Source: Oribacterium sp. WCC10 (lineage in GTDB: Bacteria > Bacillota > Clostridia > Lachnospirales > Lachnospiraceae). Taken from it: 64,000 nucleotides of DNA. The stretch spans positions 35,451 through 99,450 of the forward strand of contig NZ_FOPH01000014.1 in assembly GCF_900113415.1 (NCBI RefSeq), written 5' to 3'. The notes under the pieces are model-generated. The model made no database searches. It was not told the origin of the DNA and worked only from the letters and a program-made list of their open reading frames with translations. The position numbers and the translations under genes were made by a program. Below are positions 24,136-33,326 of the stretch, in pieces. Position 1 is the stretch's first letter; each line of letters begins with the position of its first letter.

Positions 24136-25335
24136 TTAAGGGGTGACCAGAGTTCCGTCGGGGATACGACTCTGTGTCCATTCATGGGGTCTGTATGTAA
24201 CTGGGTGATGCAGGATTTCTTCTTCGTCAATATCTACACCTATTCCGGGGGCATCGATAGGATAAAAATATCCATTTCTTGCTTCATTATAACCCGGAAA
24301 GGCTTTCTTTGTTGAGTCCTTAAGCTCAATATTCTCCTGAATTGCCACATTGTGCAGATGGATATTAAGATGCGTATTTACCGCAACTCCAATAGGTGTG
24401 ATGTCAGAAGGCGTATGCCAGGCGATTCGGATTCCGAAAGAATCACATAATGCAGCAAGCTTCAATGCAGGGGTAATGCCTCCGAGTTGTGAAACATGGC
24501 ATCGCAGGAAATCAATGCTTCTACTTTGAATAAGCCCTTTCCACTCCATAGGATTATTAAATAATTCTCCTGTTGCGATAGGTGTTGAGCACTGACTTCT
24601 AAGCATTTGAAGCCATTCGTTCTGATCTGGTGGCAGAAGGTCTTCAATAAAGTAAGGATGATACTGTTCTACTTCTTTAGCAAATCTTATAGCCTGATCC
24701 GGAAAAAGACGTTCATGAACATCATGAAGTATATGGAAACTTTCTCCATACTTTTCACGAATCTTTGCAAACATATGAAGGGTTTTTCTTATATAGTCAT
24801 ATTGGTCAAAATATGTTCCTGAAATAGGGTCCTCCGGAGTATGAAGTGCATCCGGAATGCCACCATAAAAACCTAACTGGCAGCGTATGTGATTATAACC
24901 TTCAGATCTGATACGATCTATTTCCGAATACAGGTCTTCGAGATTATCTGCAACAGCATGTGTATAGGCAGGAATCGCCGTACGGGATTTTCCTCCGAAA
25001 AGCTGGTAAAGAGGCATATCCGCGAGTTTTCCTTTTACATCCCAAAGAGCCATATCTATACCGGCTATTGCATTATTTATTACAGGACCGTTTCTCCAAT
25101 AAGCATTTACCATCATAAGGTGCCACAGATCTTCTATATCATTAGCGTCGCGACCTATGAGAATGGGCTTTAAATATTCATCTACCACAGTTTTTACTGC
25201 CAGAGGTCTCTGCTGGAATGTGGCACATCCTACTCCGTATACGTCTTTGTCTGTCATTATCTTAACACAGACCAGATTATGTCTATCAGGTCTTGTGATA
25301 TAACAAATGATGTCTTTTATTATTGTGGGTCTCAT
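24136..25335 (-). CDS. Enolase-superfamily dehydratase, mannonate dehydratase (ManD/RspA)-like
   Basis: About 399 residues. Family features include [52 protein letters not shown] and the metal/active-site segments [16 protein letters not shown] and ATGELFNNP. The C-terminal [17 protein letters not shown] matches ManD/RspA enzymes, which dehydrate sugar acids such as D-mannonate to 2-keto-3-deoxy sugar acids. ATG 25335 follows AAGGAGAAAGTG. It sits with a GntR regulator and is divergent from a PTS permease. Confidence 0.87.
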   Translation of the reverse strand: MRPTIIKDIICYITRPDRHNLVCVKIMTDKDVYGVGCATFQQRPLAVKTVVDEYLKPILIGRDANDIEDLWHLMMVNAYWRNGPVINNAIAGIDMALWDVKGKLADMPLYQLFGGKSRTAIPAYTHAVADNLEDLYSEIDRIRSEGYNHIRCQLGFYGGIPDALHTPEDPISGTYFDQYDYIRKTLHMFAKIREKYGESFHILHDVHERLFPDQAIRFAKEVEQYHPYFIEDLLPPDQNEWLQMLRSQCSTPIATGELFNNPMEWKGLIQSRSIDFLRCHVSQLGGITPALKLAALCDSFGIRIAWHTPSDITPIGVAVNTHLNIHLHNVAIQENIELKDSTKKAFPGYNEARNGYFYPIDAPGIGVDIDEEEILHHPVTYRPHEWTQSRIPDGTLVTP

Positions 25336-25672
25336 CACTTTCTCCTTTTCTCGGCAATATCAGTCTGTTGATATTTTAATTTGCAAACTGACATAACGAT
25401 TGTCGGTGGAGTATCTCCACGCCTTGATTGTAGACCTATTAAAGCATCCAGAAATGTTTAAAGTCAATGTGGCTTGTAAAAAGCTGTATATATCAAAAAA
25501 TAACAATCCAATTCGTTTGAAAAGGTATAAAAAACCACGATTTTAAGCCGCTTTTAGATTCTATCGGCCTGAAAATGGGCAGATTTACAAACACTTTCTG
25601 CTATGTTACGATTCAGAACATAAAACAAAGCACGTGCAATGGTAAAACATGAGAACAGGAGTAAACTTCACA
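25336..25672. promoter_or_regulatory. Divergent control region with a GntR-like operator
   Basis: AATATCA (25356-25362) and TGATATT (25369-25375) make a perfect 7-bp dyad with a six-base centre just upstream of the dehydratase gene, a plausible GntR operator. The rest is A+T-rich and would hold the PTS promoter; I cannot fix its hexamers. Confidence 0.5.
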
Positions 25673-27067
25673 ATGGAAAAGAAGGAAGTAGTGCAGAAAA
25701 TCGTCGACTATGTCGGCGGTAAAGAAAATATCGTTAATGCATGGCATTGCATGACCAGATTGCGTTTTGACCTAAAAGACAGATCACGTGTTAATGAAAA
25801 AGCCATCAAAGACCTTGAAGGTATTATGGGTGTTCAATATGCTAAAGAACAGTTGCAGATAGTGATAGGAACAAGTGTACATAAGTACTACGACATACTG
25901 ATGCAGATGCTGGATCTTTCAGAAAATACGATCCCTTCAAAGGATGAAAAAGCAGAGAAGAAAGATTTTATAACCTGGTTTATGGATATGGTATCAGGTG
26001 TCTTTGGTCCCATAGTTCCGGCTATAGCAGGTGCCGGAATGATCAAAGGTCTTATGGGAGGTCTGGTTGCTCTTGGAGTGATAACCAATACAACGGATAC
26101 ATATAAGATAGTTGATATGCTGGCAAGTGGTGTATTTACATATCTGCCTTTCTTTATTGCAGCATCAGCGGCAAAGAAATTTAAAACCAATCAGTATCTT
26201 GCAGTAGCTATGGCATCTATTATCATGTATCCAACAATGATAGATGCAGCTAAAGCCGGTGAGATCAGTAATTTCATGTTTGGAGGGGTGCTTCCGATTC
26301 CTGTATTCAATTACAGTGGTTCAGTTATTCCAATCATTTTTGGCGTTCTTGCCATGAGCTTTATTCACAAGAACGTAGATAAAATTGTTCCCGAAGCAGC
26401 AAGAACAGTAGTTACTCCAACATTAACAATCCTTATCTCCGGATTCTTTACCCTGGCTGTTATAGGACCTGTTGGCATCTACTTTGGTAAGGCTCTTGCT
26501 TTTGTACTAGATGGACTTTTCGGTATTTCCCCTGTCTTGGCCGGAATCATCATGGGACTTATTCGTCCGGTATCCATTCTTACAGGAATGCATCATGCCA
26601 TGACTCCTATTGCATTGGAAAACTTTGCAACAAAAGGTTATGACATGCTTATGCCTATGATGTTCATCGCGAATCTTTCAATAGTTGGTGCCGCACTTGG
26701 CTGTTACTTTAAAGAATCCACTCAGAAGGATAAAGCTATTGTCCTTTCAGCCGTACTCTCAGGAATCCTCGGAATCACTGAACCTGCTTTGTTTGGTGTT
26801 CTCACAAAATATAAGAAAGGATTTCTTGCAGCGACCATAGCAAGTACGGTAGGAAGTGCATTTATCGGAGCATTTGGTGTAAGACTTTTCGGATACATCA
26901 CTTCCAGTATTTTCAGTATTCCTGCATATATCGGACCGTATTTTATATATGCAGCTATAGGCTGGATAATTGCTTTCGGTCTTTCATTCACATTGTCCTA
27001 TATCTTTGTAGTTAAGATGGATTCAAGTTCAAAAAAAGCTTTAGGGAATGTATCTAATGCCGCCTGA
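25673..27067 (+). CDS. PTS permease EIIBC, beta-glucoside family
   Basis: The EIIB domain at the N-terminus contains the phosphorylated Cys in NAWHCMTRLRF and KEQLQIVIG. The EIIC membrane domain follows with some ten hydrophobic segments, including GPIVPAIAGAGMIKGLMGG and the GITEPALFGV substrate loop. There is no EIIA domain, so that phosphate donor must come from elsewhere. ATG 25673 matches the family start; AGGAG lies about 14 bases upstream. It imports and phosphorylates a sugar or sugar derivative. Divergent from the dehydratase and regulator. Confidence 0.9.
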   Translation: MEKKEVVQKIVDYVGGKENIVNAWHCMTRLRFDLKDRSRVNEKAIKDLEGIMGVQYAKEQLQIVIGTSVHKYYDILMQMLDLSENTIPSKDEKAEKKDFITWFMDMVSGVFGPIVPAIAGAGMIKGLMGGLVALGVITNTTDTYKIVDMLASGVFTYLPFFIAASAAKKFKTNQYLAVAMASIIMYPTMIDAAKAGEISNFMFGGVLPIPVFNYSGSVIPIIFGVLAMSFIHKNVDKIVPEAARTVVTPTLTILISGFFTLAVIGPVGIYFGKALAFVLDGLFGISPVLAGIIMGLIRPVSILTGMHHAMTPIALENFATKGYDMLMPMMFIANLSIVGAALGCYFKESTQKDKAIVLSAVLSGILGITEPALFGVLTKYKKGFLAATIASTVGSAFIGAFGVRLFGYITSSIFSIPAYIGPYFIYAAIGWIIAFGLSFTLSYIFVVKMDSSSKKALGNVSNAA

Positions 27068-27118
27068 ACATTCCCGAAGGGATAGGAATAAAGGCGGTAC
27101 TATATCTGGAATTAACAG

Positions 27119-27163
27119 AAAAGCTGTGAAGTAAATGATTACTCATTTTTTCACAGCTTTTTT
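27119..27163 (+). terminator. Terminator of the PTS gene
   Basis: AAAAGCTGTGAA pairs perfectly with TTCACAGCTTTT and a T-run follows. Confidence 0.85.
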
Positions 27164-27212
27164 GTTGTGAAAGTAAAGATAGATAAGTGAATTAGATGCT
27201 TATCAATTACTT

Positions 27213-27331
27213 TCCAGGATAGCGGGGGAGGTAGAGCATCCGCTTCATACGCGGAAGGTTATGGGATCCCTCGCAGAGCTCGGAGTCGCAAGCATGGCAT
27301 CCCACGGATGCCTGCTACCCGTTCCTGGGAC
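27213..27331 (+). ncRNA. tRNA-Met-like degenerate structure
   Basis: CCAGGA near 27215 can pair with TCCTGG near 27323 as an acceptor stem. Inside is GGTAGAGC, then an exact anticodon arm TCCGC-TTCATAC-GCGGA with a CAT anticodon. Instead of a TTCGA T-arm there are about 70 bases with a perfect GGCATCC/GGATGCC hairpin (near 27296-27312). The D-stem is weak. It is not a normal tRNA; it may be a decayed or invaded tRNA-Met or another RNA. Confidence 0.4.
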
Positions 27332-27366
27332 TATTATTTAATCATTTTGATAGAGCGATTTTCTAA

Positions 27367-27383
27367 TTTATCAACCACGGGTT
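27367..27383. repeat. 17-bp direct repeat, left copy (TTTATCAACCACGGGTT)
   Basis: Identical to 37117-37133. A degenerate copy with a palindromic form lies at 32687-32703. The two exact copies bracket 9.75 kb that contains the duplicated phage-like genes and all tRNA genes. Confidence 0.75.
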
Positions 27384-27465
27384 TATATACAATGGAATTA
27401 ATCTCCAATACAATATATATGAGAAAAGGGCATAAGTTTATTGATTACATGGTATAAGAAGCGAA

Positions 27466-28104
27466 ATGAATATTGAAAAAACAGGAAAAACATGCATTGA
27501 GAAAAAGTATAAAGGTTTTGAGAAGCCGGTTGATAAGATAAAACGATGGAAACGCAATATTAGGTTTATTTTTCAGCGTGTAAAGTATGGCTATTGTGAT
27601 TCCGATGTATGGAGCATTGATTACTGGTTTTTGATGGTGATGCCTGGGATGCTGAAACAATTGAAAGACACAACTCATAGCTATCCGGATTTTTGCGGAA
27701 ACACTTCACATGCATTGTTTGGTACAGGTAGATCAGACAATGTTGATAATGCAGGTATGAAGAAATGGGATGACATCTTGTCGGAAATGATATTTCTTTT
27801 GAATGAATCGAATGAGGATACCTGTACTAAGAAAAACAAATATGAAGAGGATTATCATAAGGCATATCAGGAATTTAGAGAAAAATATGGGAAGCATGGA
27901 CAAAAACTAAGAACAGAGGATGAAATTGCCAGGGAGAAACAAGAGGGCTTGTACAGGTTGTATCATCCAGGAGATGTGCCTGAATATAAAGAGATAGAAG
28001 ACCGATATTTTGAAGAAAGTAGGAAACTTGACCAATATAGAGACGAATGCAAGGACAGAGCTATTGATATGTTTAAAGAATGGTTTTGGGACCTTTGGGA
28101 TTGA
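27466..28104 (+). CDS. Phage/megaplasmid-type hypothetical protein, paralogue 1
   Basis: 212 residues with a Trp/Tyr-rich core YGYCDSDVWSIDYWFL and a C-terminal FKEWFWDLWD, and a charged helical middle. The same sequence organisation is repeated at 32037-32681. The 'YGY-SD-W-D' pattern recalls conserved proteins of unknown function in large phages. It starts with ATG 27466 after AGAAGCGAA. It heads a run of six phage-like genes. Function unknown. Confidence 0.65.
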   Translation: MNIEKTGKTCIEKKYKGFEKPVDKIKRWKRNIRFIFQRVKYGYCDSDVWSIDYWFLMVMPGMLKQLKDTTHSYPDFCGNTSHALFGTGRSDNVDNAGMKKWDDILSEMIFLLNESNEDTCTKKNKYEEDYHKAYQEFREKYGKHGQKLRTEDEIAREKQEGLYRLYHPGDVPEYKEIEDRYFEESRKLDQYRDECKDRAIDMFKEWFWDLWD

Positions 28105-28146
28105 TGAAAAGATTACATTCATAGTAGGCATAGAGGGAAAATATTT

Positions 28147-28503
28147 ATGGATGAAGGATATGAAAAAATAATGGAAATCATTGAAATGAATAGATTTCGG
28201 CAGAGACTGGGACTATTGGATTACATAGCATGCTGGGAAGAACCTGACAGGGTAAAAGGACTTGACATTGAAGCTACAAAGAATAGGGTGTGCGATCTGA
28301 TTAAATCAAAGGGATTAAAAGACAAGACTATTGCTGATAAATTGGGTATTACTCCACAGGCAGTTAATAAATGGCGCCATAAAGGATCATTTTTTGTGAT
28401 TGAAAACCTTTATGTTCTCAGCGGTCTCTTGGGTGTAAGTGTTGATAATCTTTTAGTCCCTGTGGCCGTAAAGAAATGGGAAGTTTTGATTGAGAAAAGA
28501 TGA
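28147..28503 (+). CDS. XRE-family helix-turn-helix protein
   Basis: An XRE domain covers about residues 45-105: KNRVCDLIKSKGLKDKTIAD and ITPQAVNKWRHKG, ending in LGVSVDNLLVPV. The N-terminal 40 residues are a helical extension. It overlaps the next gene by four bases. The domain is a relative of the two short XRE proteins embedded in the tRNA array. Likely a local transcription regulator. Confidence 0.75.
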   Translation: MDEGYEKIMEIIEMNRFRQRLGLLDYIACWEEPDRVKGLDIEATKNRVCDLIKSKGLKDKTIADKLGITPQAVNKWRHKGSFFVIENLYVLSGLLGVSVDNLLVPVAVKKWEVLIEKR

Positions 28504-29249
28504 GAGATAAGAATAGAATATGGCCATTTTTAAACAAAATAGCAGAAGAATGGGAGAAACAGCCGGGTCTTAGATTCGGTCAATTTGTGATGGATGTGAT
28601 TCCTGATCAGGATAAACTGTGGAATTGTGAAGAAAGCGAATTTTTAAGGCGTCTTGATGTTTTTGCCAATAGAGCAAGCACAGCAGATAATAATCGTCCT
28701 GTGATGACGAAGGATCTTAACACATTTGACAATACACCAAGAAAGATCAGATGCATAGGAAGGAAGCATGATTTTCTTGGCGATGGTAATTATTTTACTG
28801 AGGAAGAACTGGAGATTGGCAAGGAATATACTATAGTACCTCATGGCGGACGACATGATGGGATGTTCATTCACATAAAGGAGCATCCCAGGCACACAGG
28901 ATACCCATATTATCTATTTGAAGAGCTTGAGCCCTATGATGAGGAAATCGGGAAGACTACCGCGCTGCTTGGTCTTATGAAATCTCTTGACGAGGCGGAA
29001 GAATCCATAAGAGAAGGGAAACTATATTCCGAAGAAGAGGTGTGGCAGGAATTTGAAAAAGTAATAGAAGGTAAAGATGAAGCAAGGGATCCTGCAAGAA
29101 TAGAAGTATGCCTAAAAGCTATTTCAAACGTATGGAAAAAGCATCCGGATATGAGGCTTGGACAAATCCTGCAGTACGCGCTGGGGGATTCTGATCTGTG
29201 GGATGTAAAGGATCTTGATATTAGTGAAGCACTGAAACAGATGGAATAA
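28500..29249 (+). CDS. Hypothetical protein with duplicated end motif
   Basis: The pattern I-x-W-x-K-P-x-x-R-x-GQ occurs near residue 14 (EEWEKQPGLRFGQFVMDV) and again near residue 210 (NVWKKHPDMRLGQILQYAL), each followed by D-x-LW and a leucine-rich tail. The middle has a beta-rich segment (IRCIGRKHDFLGDGNYF). The end motif is common in small phage/plasmid proteins; the two copies suggest an internal duplication around an insert. ATGA overlap with the XRE gene. Function unknown. Confidence 0.6.
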   Translation: MRDKNRIWPFLNKIAEEWEKQPGLRFGQFVMDVIPDQDKLWNCEESEFLRRLDVFANRASTADNNRPVMTKDLNTFDNTPRKIRCIGRKHDFLGDGNYFTEEELEIGKEYTIVPHGGRHDGMFIHIKEHPRHTGYPYYLFEELEPYDEEIGKTTALLGLMKSLDEAEESIREGKLYSEEEVWQEFEKVIEGKDEARDPARIEVCLKAISNVWKKHPDMRLGQILQYALGDSDLWDVKDLDISEALKQME

Positions 29250-29265
29250 TTGGAGATTTTTTGAA

Positions 29266-29967
29266 ATGAGCAGAGTACTTGTGATTCCTGATGTACATCT
29301 AAAGCCATGGATTTTTGATGTGGCTGATAGAGTTGATGAGAACAGCTACGACGACATCGTAATACTCGGGGACCTGGTAGATGACTGGGGGAAAGGAAAT
29401 GATTTAGACGCATATAAAGAGACGCTGGATCGTGCTGCTGAATTTGGCAAAGAGCATGATCAGTCATTGTGGTGCTATGGTAATCACGATGTATCTTATC
29501 TTTGGGATGCCATGGAATCGGGATATTCTGTCCAGGCAAGGATAACTGCTATTGAAGGCATTACCAGACTGGAACGTGTTCTTGAAGAACGTTATAGATT
29601 TGTCCATAAAATTGATGATGTGCTATTCAGTCATGCCGGTCTTACGGAGAGTTTTGTTTTCCAAACCTGCGGATATCATATGAAAGAGATTGATGATATT
29701 CTTGCAAGGATTAACCGTATGGGTAAGCAGGAACTGTGGAGGGATAATTCACCGATCTGGGCAAGACCTCAGGCTGATTTTTACAGAATGTTCAGGGACA
29801 ATCTGTTTTACCATGTTGTGGGACATACACCGGTAGAAGAACCTCTTGACTTGGGAGAAGTGTTGACTTTGGATCTTTTCTCGACTTACTCAAATGGGGA
29901 TCCTTTCGGGAATCAGAAACTTTACATCGTTGATACTCTGACGAGGAAATTCGAAGAGGCAAAGTAG
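29266..29967 (+). CDS. Calcineurin-like metallophosphatase (Ser/Thr phosphatase type)
   Basis: Metal-binding motifs are complete: IPDVHLKPW (D-x-H), ILGDLVDDW (GD), CYGNHDVS (GNHD), FSHAGLTE and VVGHTPVEEP (GHTP). The last two are those of the PPP/ApaH-like branch. Length is 233 residues. A truncated paralogue of the C-terminal half lies at 32760-33122. It may act on protein, nucleotide or RNA-end phosphates; given nearby RNA-repair genes the last is tempting but unproven. TAG stop, next gene 11 bases on. Confidence 0.82.
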   Translation: MSRVLVIPDVHLKPWIFDVADRVDENSYDDIVILGDLVDDWGKGNDLDAYKETLDRAAEFGKEHDQSLWCYGNHDVSYLWDAMESGYSVQARITAIEGITRLERVLEERYRFVHKIDDVLFSHAGLTESFVFQTCGYHMKEIDDILARINRMGKQELWRDNSPIWARPQADFYRMFRDNLFYHVVGHTPVEEPLDLGEVLTLDLFSTYSNGDPFGNQKLYIVDTLTRKFEEAK

Positions 29968-29978
29968 GGACTGATACG

Positions 29979-30593
29979 ATGATATATTTTACTGCAGATA
30001 TGCATTTTGGACATAGGGCAATAATAACAATGCAGAACAGACCATTTGAATCTGTTGAGGAAATGGATAAAGTTCTTTTGCAGAATTATAATGCTGTTGT
30101 CCAAAAAGATGACACTGTATATATCCTTGGAGATATCTGTCATCATATGAAAATCGAAGACGCTGATAATTTGATAAAGAAGCTGAATGGAAAGAAATAT
30201 CTTATTCGAGGTAACCATGATAAGAATTATGATCCGCGACTTTTTGCAGATATTCAGGATTTTATGAAAATCTCTGTAGATGGGAAAGCTTTTTCTTTAA
30301 TGCATTATCCGATGTTATCTTGGCCTAAAAAGGGTAGCGGAGGTTACCATCTCCATGGACATATCCATGCACGTATGGAGTACAACGAGACTAATAGGTC
30401 TGATGGACAGAGAAGATATGATGTTGGTGTAGATGCCAATAACTTTTTCCCGGTATCAGCTAAGCAGATTGTGAGTTTTTTTGAAGAACAAAGTACTGAC
30501 GAATTTTCTATATCTAGGAACACGTTAAATGTGATGGATGCTGCAATTTCTAATCTAAATGAAGGCAAAGTTTCAGAACGGATAGAAATTTGA
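29979..30593 (+). CDS. Metallophosphoesterase (YfcE/MPP-like), phage type
   Basis: Begins MIYFTADMHFGH (D-x-H), then ILGDICHH, IRGNHDKN, LMHYPML and LHGHIHAR: all five motifs of a binuclear metallophosphoesterase. The 'TADxHFGH' start is typical of phage-borne members. 204 residues. It is distinct from the PPP-type gene immediately upstream and more similar to the enzyme in the RNA-repair cluster at 38295. Substrate unknown; 2',3'-cyclic phosphate or nucleotide substrates are possible. Confidence 0.82.
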   Translation: MIYFTADMHFGHRAIITMQNRPFESVEEMDKVLLQNYNAVVQKDDTVYILGDICHHMKIEDADNLIKKLNGKKYLIRGNHDKNYDPRLFADIQDFMKISVDGKAFSLMHYPMLSWPKKGSGGYHLHGHIHARMEYNETNRSDGQRRYDVGVDANNFFPVSAKQIVSFFEEQSTDEFSISRNTLNVMDAAISNLNEGKVSERIEI

Positions 30594-30660
30594 TGTTTCG
30601 TGATTTTGTAAAACAAGCTTTACATTTCATATTACAGGTGCTGATTTAGGTTCATAGGAA

Positions 30661-30933
30661 GTGCCTGTCCTATTTATTTTGATGCAAAACATCAATGTAA
30701 ATATGTGGTCGCTTCCTTTTTTGTTAAACAGATTTAGTGATGAGATAGAAAGGCAAGGTAGAAAGCTTTCAATGAAACAGATGATGATTTCTAATTTGAC
30801 ATTCACAACCGCGACAAAGGCGTATGGCTTTACAGCAGATACGTTTGTTATTGGTGCGCAAATTTCAGGATCATCAGAATCAACATGGGGAATAGAAAAA
30901 TATATCAGGACAGATGACAAAGTCCGATGTTAG
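30661..30933 (+). CDS. Uncertain small ORF (GTG start)
   Basis: A 90-codon frame from GTG 30661 with TAGGA upstream (VPVLFILMQNINVNMWSLP, ending TDDKVRC). It has no recognised domain and may be the remnant of a larger gene. Confidence 0.3.
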   Translation: MPVLFILMQNINVNMWSLPFLLNRFSDEIERQGRKLSMKQMMISNLTFTTATKAYGFTADTFVIGAQISGSSESTWGIEKYIRTDDKVRC

Positions 30934-30995
30934 AGGTTAATAGTGGCATCGGAATAAACTGTAGATTTTTGGGATCTGTCCGTGTTGGATAGTGG

Positions 30996-31178
30996 ATGCT
31001 GGATCATTTGCTGGATTTTTGTGGTTATGAGAAGGTTCTAACTTTGTATAAACAGGTTTGCAGAACATTTGTCTATAGGTATCCGGAATGTATTAAAGAT
31101 TATATAAAGCTTTATTTTGAGTTCTATGAACCGGAAAAGCTAAAAGACATTACAGGCGAAGATCCTGATGAGGAATAA
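30996..31178 (+). CDS. Small hypothetical protein (60 aa)
   Basis: Starts ATG 30996. Aromatic-rich, helical, with an acidic end (ITGEDPDEE). No family recognised. The ribosome site is weak (GGATAGTGG). Confidence 0.4.
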   Translation: MLDHLLDFCGYEKVLTLYKQVCRTFVYRYPECIKDYIKLYFEFYEPEKLKDITGEDPDEE

Positions 31179-31277
31179 AAAGACATTTTTTGAACCAGAG
31201 GTTTAGCGACAATAGCTTCTGCGTTGACTAGAATCATATTATCAGATGTAAACACATGAGCAATGGAGGGTATTGTT

Positions 31278-31792
31278 ATGGCAAAGATGACATCAGCATT
31301 TGCAAATAAGGTTTTGAGAAGGCTTAACGATGAGAAGGACTTCTATCTAAGTAAAGAGCAGGAAGGACAGGTCTATGTGGCTTCACTTGATGAAGAACCT
31401 GTGATTCCTGACTATGATTATTCAGAAGTTTCTACCAAGATTGCTGAGATTGACGAAAAGATAGTAAAGATCAAGCATGCTATCAATGTAACAAATGTTA
31501 GTAGCACTGTTAGGGTTGGAAATGCTGATATGACCATTGATTCGGTGCTTGTTAAGATGGCGCAGCTAAATAAGAGAAAAAGTATTCTTGATGGGATGTG
31601 CAAACGCTAGGAAAAAACAAGAGTTAGTGCAGGGTACTTTAGCGCTAGGAAGACTGCGCTTGAATATCAGTACATTAACTATGATCTTGATACTGTTAAC
31701 AAAGAATATGAGCGAATTGATGGAGAAATAGCAGAAATGCAGATAGCTCTTGATAAGTTCAATCAGACTTTTGAATTTGAGGTAGAGGTGTA
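31278..31792 (+). pseudogene. DIP1984/septicolysin-like protein split by one in-frame TAG
   Basis: ATG 31278 has GGAGGG upstream. The protein reads KIAEIDEKIVKIKHAINV and TIDSVLVKMAQLNKRKSIL, a coiled-coil pattern of DIP1984-like proteins. A TAG at 31608-31610 interrupts. The same frame then continues for 60 codons (GYFSARKTALEYQYINYDL, EIAEMQIALDKFNQ) to TAA at 31790. Both halves look conserved, so this is a single nonsense change or a readthrough site. Function unknown. Confidence 0.6.
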
Positions 31793-32036
31793 ATAGTCTT
31801 TCCGTGTAGCAGGTGTGAATTAACCGAAGAATGGGTGAGTTAATCAAGATTCAAGTTCAAAGTTGAAGTTCCTGGTTATCTGTTATTCTTTATTGAATTA
31901 TTGTTTACTGTTTCGGCTACAGAGGATGCATTGAAAGCATATATCTTACACTTGTTTACAGAAAACTTGTACCAACGGTACACGGGGCATGGAAGTTCGG
32001 TTTCACATGCCCCTTTTTATATGAATGGAGAACGAG
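31793..32036. other. Leader region of paralogue 2
   Basis: No gene is visible. A GTACC/GGTAC stem (about 31969-31981) and a terminator-like hairpin at 31984-32018 lie just before the next ribosome site. Confidence 0.5.
31984..32018 (+). terminator. Terminator hairpin immediately before a gene (possible attenuator)
   Basis: GGGGCATG (31984-31991) pairs with CATGCCCC (32006-32013), followed by five T. It ends only 19 bases before the ATG at 32037, so it could act as an attenuator of that gene. Confidence 0.75.
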
Positions 32037-32681
32037 ATGGGTAAGACAAATAAAAAGACCGGATATTCCTGCATTGAAGAGAAATTTGGTAAAAAGGAGA
32101 GCCTTAAAGAGAAGATAAAGAGGTCGCTTCGCAATGTCAAATATGTTTATCAAAGGGCAAAGTATGGCTACTGTGATAGTGATGTATGGTCAATTGATTA
32201 CTGGTTTCTTAGAGTTATGCCGGGAATGCTCCAGCAACTCAAGGACACCACTGATAGCTACCCAGATTTTCCAGAAATGACTTCCCATGCTGTTTATAGG
32301 ACAGGGAGACCTAAGGATGTGGAAGATGAAGGCATGGCAAAATGGCAGGATGTTTTGCAGGAGATGATATTTCTTTTACGTGAAGCAAACGAAGAGACCT
32401 GCACGAGAGAAAACAGATATGAGCATGAATATGATGAAGCCACTCAACGGTTTGAAGAAAAGTATGGCAGCTTAGGTGAAAAACTAAAGACCAAAGAGGA
32501 TATGGAAAGAGAGAAGACGGAAGGGCTTCATAAAATGTTTATGCCTGGAGATGTACCTGAGTTTAAAGATATTTCAGATAGATACTATGAAGAATATGCC
32601 GCTATCAATGAATACAGAAATCAGTGCAAGGACAAAGCACTTGAGCTGTTTGGAAAATGGTTTTGGCATCTATGGGATTAG
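32037..32681 (+). CDS. Phage/megaplasmid-type hypothetical protein, paralogue 2
   Basis: Close paralogue of 27466-28104: shared YGYCDSDVWSIDYWFL, PGMLQQLKDTTDSYPDF and the ending GKWFWHLWD. ATG 32037 is chosen because GGAGAACGAG precedes it. It ends with TAG; the same frame continues across a second TAG into the truncated phosphatase at 32760. The intermediate genes present after paralogue 1 are missing here. Confidence 0.65.
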   Translation: MGKTNKKTGYSCIEEKFGKKESLKEKIKRSLRNVKYVYQRAKYGYCDSDVWSIDYWFLRVMPGMLQQLKDTTDSYPDFPEMTSHAVYRTGRPKDVEDEGMAKWQDVLQEMIFLLREANEETCTRENRYEHEYDEATQRFEEKYGSLGEKLKTKEDMEREKTEGLHKMFMPGDVPEFKDISDRYYEEYAAINEYRNQCKDKALELFGKWFWHLWD

Positions 32682-32759
32682 GGTTTCAACCACGCGTTGA
32701 ATGAAAAAGGCAAGGGACAAGGATAGAATAGGATTAGGCAAAAATTTTGGAGAAGGAAA

Positions 32760-33122
32760 ATGAATTCAAAGATATTCAGTCATGCTGGATTAACAGAGAA
32801 ATTCGTCCTTCATTCATGTGGATACCATATGAATGAAATAGAGGATATATTGGCCAAAGTAAATCGCATGGGTAAGCAGGAATTATGGAGAGACCGTTCT
32901 CCAATATGGGCTAGACCACAGCATGATTTCTATCGAATGTTTAGGGATGATTTTTTTTATCAAGTGGTGGGGCATACTCCTGTAGAAGAGCCACTTGATG
33001 CATGTGGGGTGTTGACGTTAGAACTATTTTCTACATACTCTGATGGAAGTCCCTATGGAAATCAAAAACTATATATTTTGGATACAGAGACAAAGAAACA
33101 TGAGGAAGCAATTCTTCTCTAA
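32760..33122 (+). pseudogene. C-terminal half of a PPP-type metallophosphatase
   Basis: Matches the second half of the protein at 29266-29967 from FSHAGLTE to the end (IWARPQHDFYRMFRDDF, VVGHTPVEEP). The D-x-H, GD and GNHD metal motifs are missing, so it cannot be an active phosphatase. An ATG with AAGGAAA upstream could still allow translation. It is a partial copy from a segmental duplication. Confidence 0.75.
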
Positions 33123-33149
33123 TTATTGAGCTGAATATACAAATCTATA

Positions 33150-33317
33150 AGCGGAACTTTAGTGTAGTCGGCATACGTCGGCACGAATGACGAGTCGTCA
33201 TTCGGAAAAAGAGATTAGTACCATTTTAATTGCAGCTGCTCCACTGTAGCAGGAGGCACGTTTCACGTGCTTAACTACAGCTCCGCAGCAGTGATATTCT
33301 TAATGTTTTGTTCCGCT
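33150..33317. repeat. Nested-palindrome element with terminal inverted repeats
   Basis: AGCGGAAC at the left (33150-33157) and GTTCCGCT at the right (33310-33317) are inverted copies. Inside, CGAATGACGA/TCGTCATTCG is a perfect 10-bp-arm stem. A nested cruciform follows: GCTGC, CTGTAG, GCACGT and then ACGTGC, CTACAG, GCAGC in mirror order. No coding potential. It could be a MITE or the gene of a structured RNA. Confidence 0.7.
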
Positions 33318-33326
33318 AAATCATGA

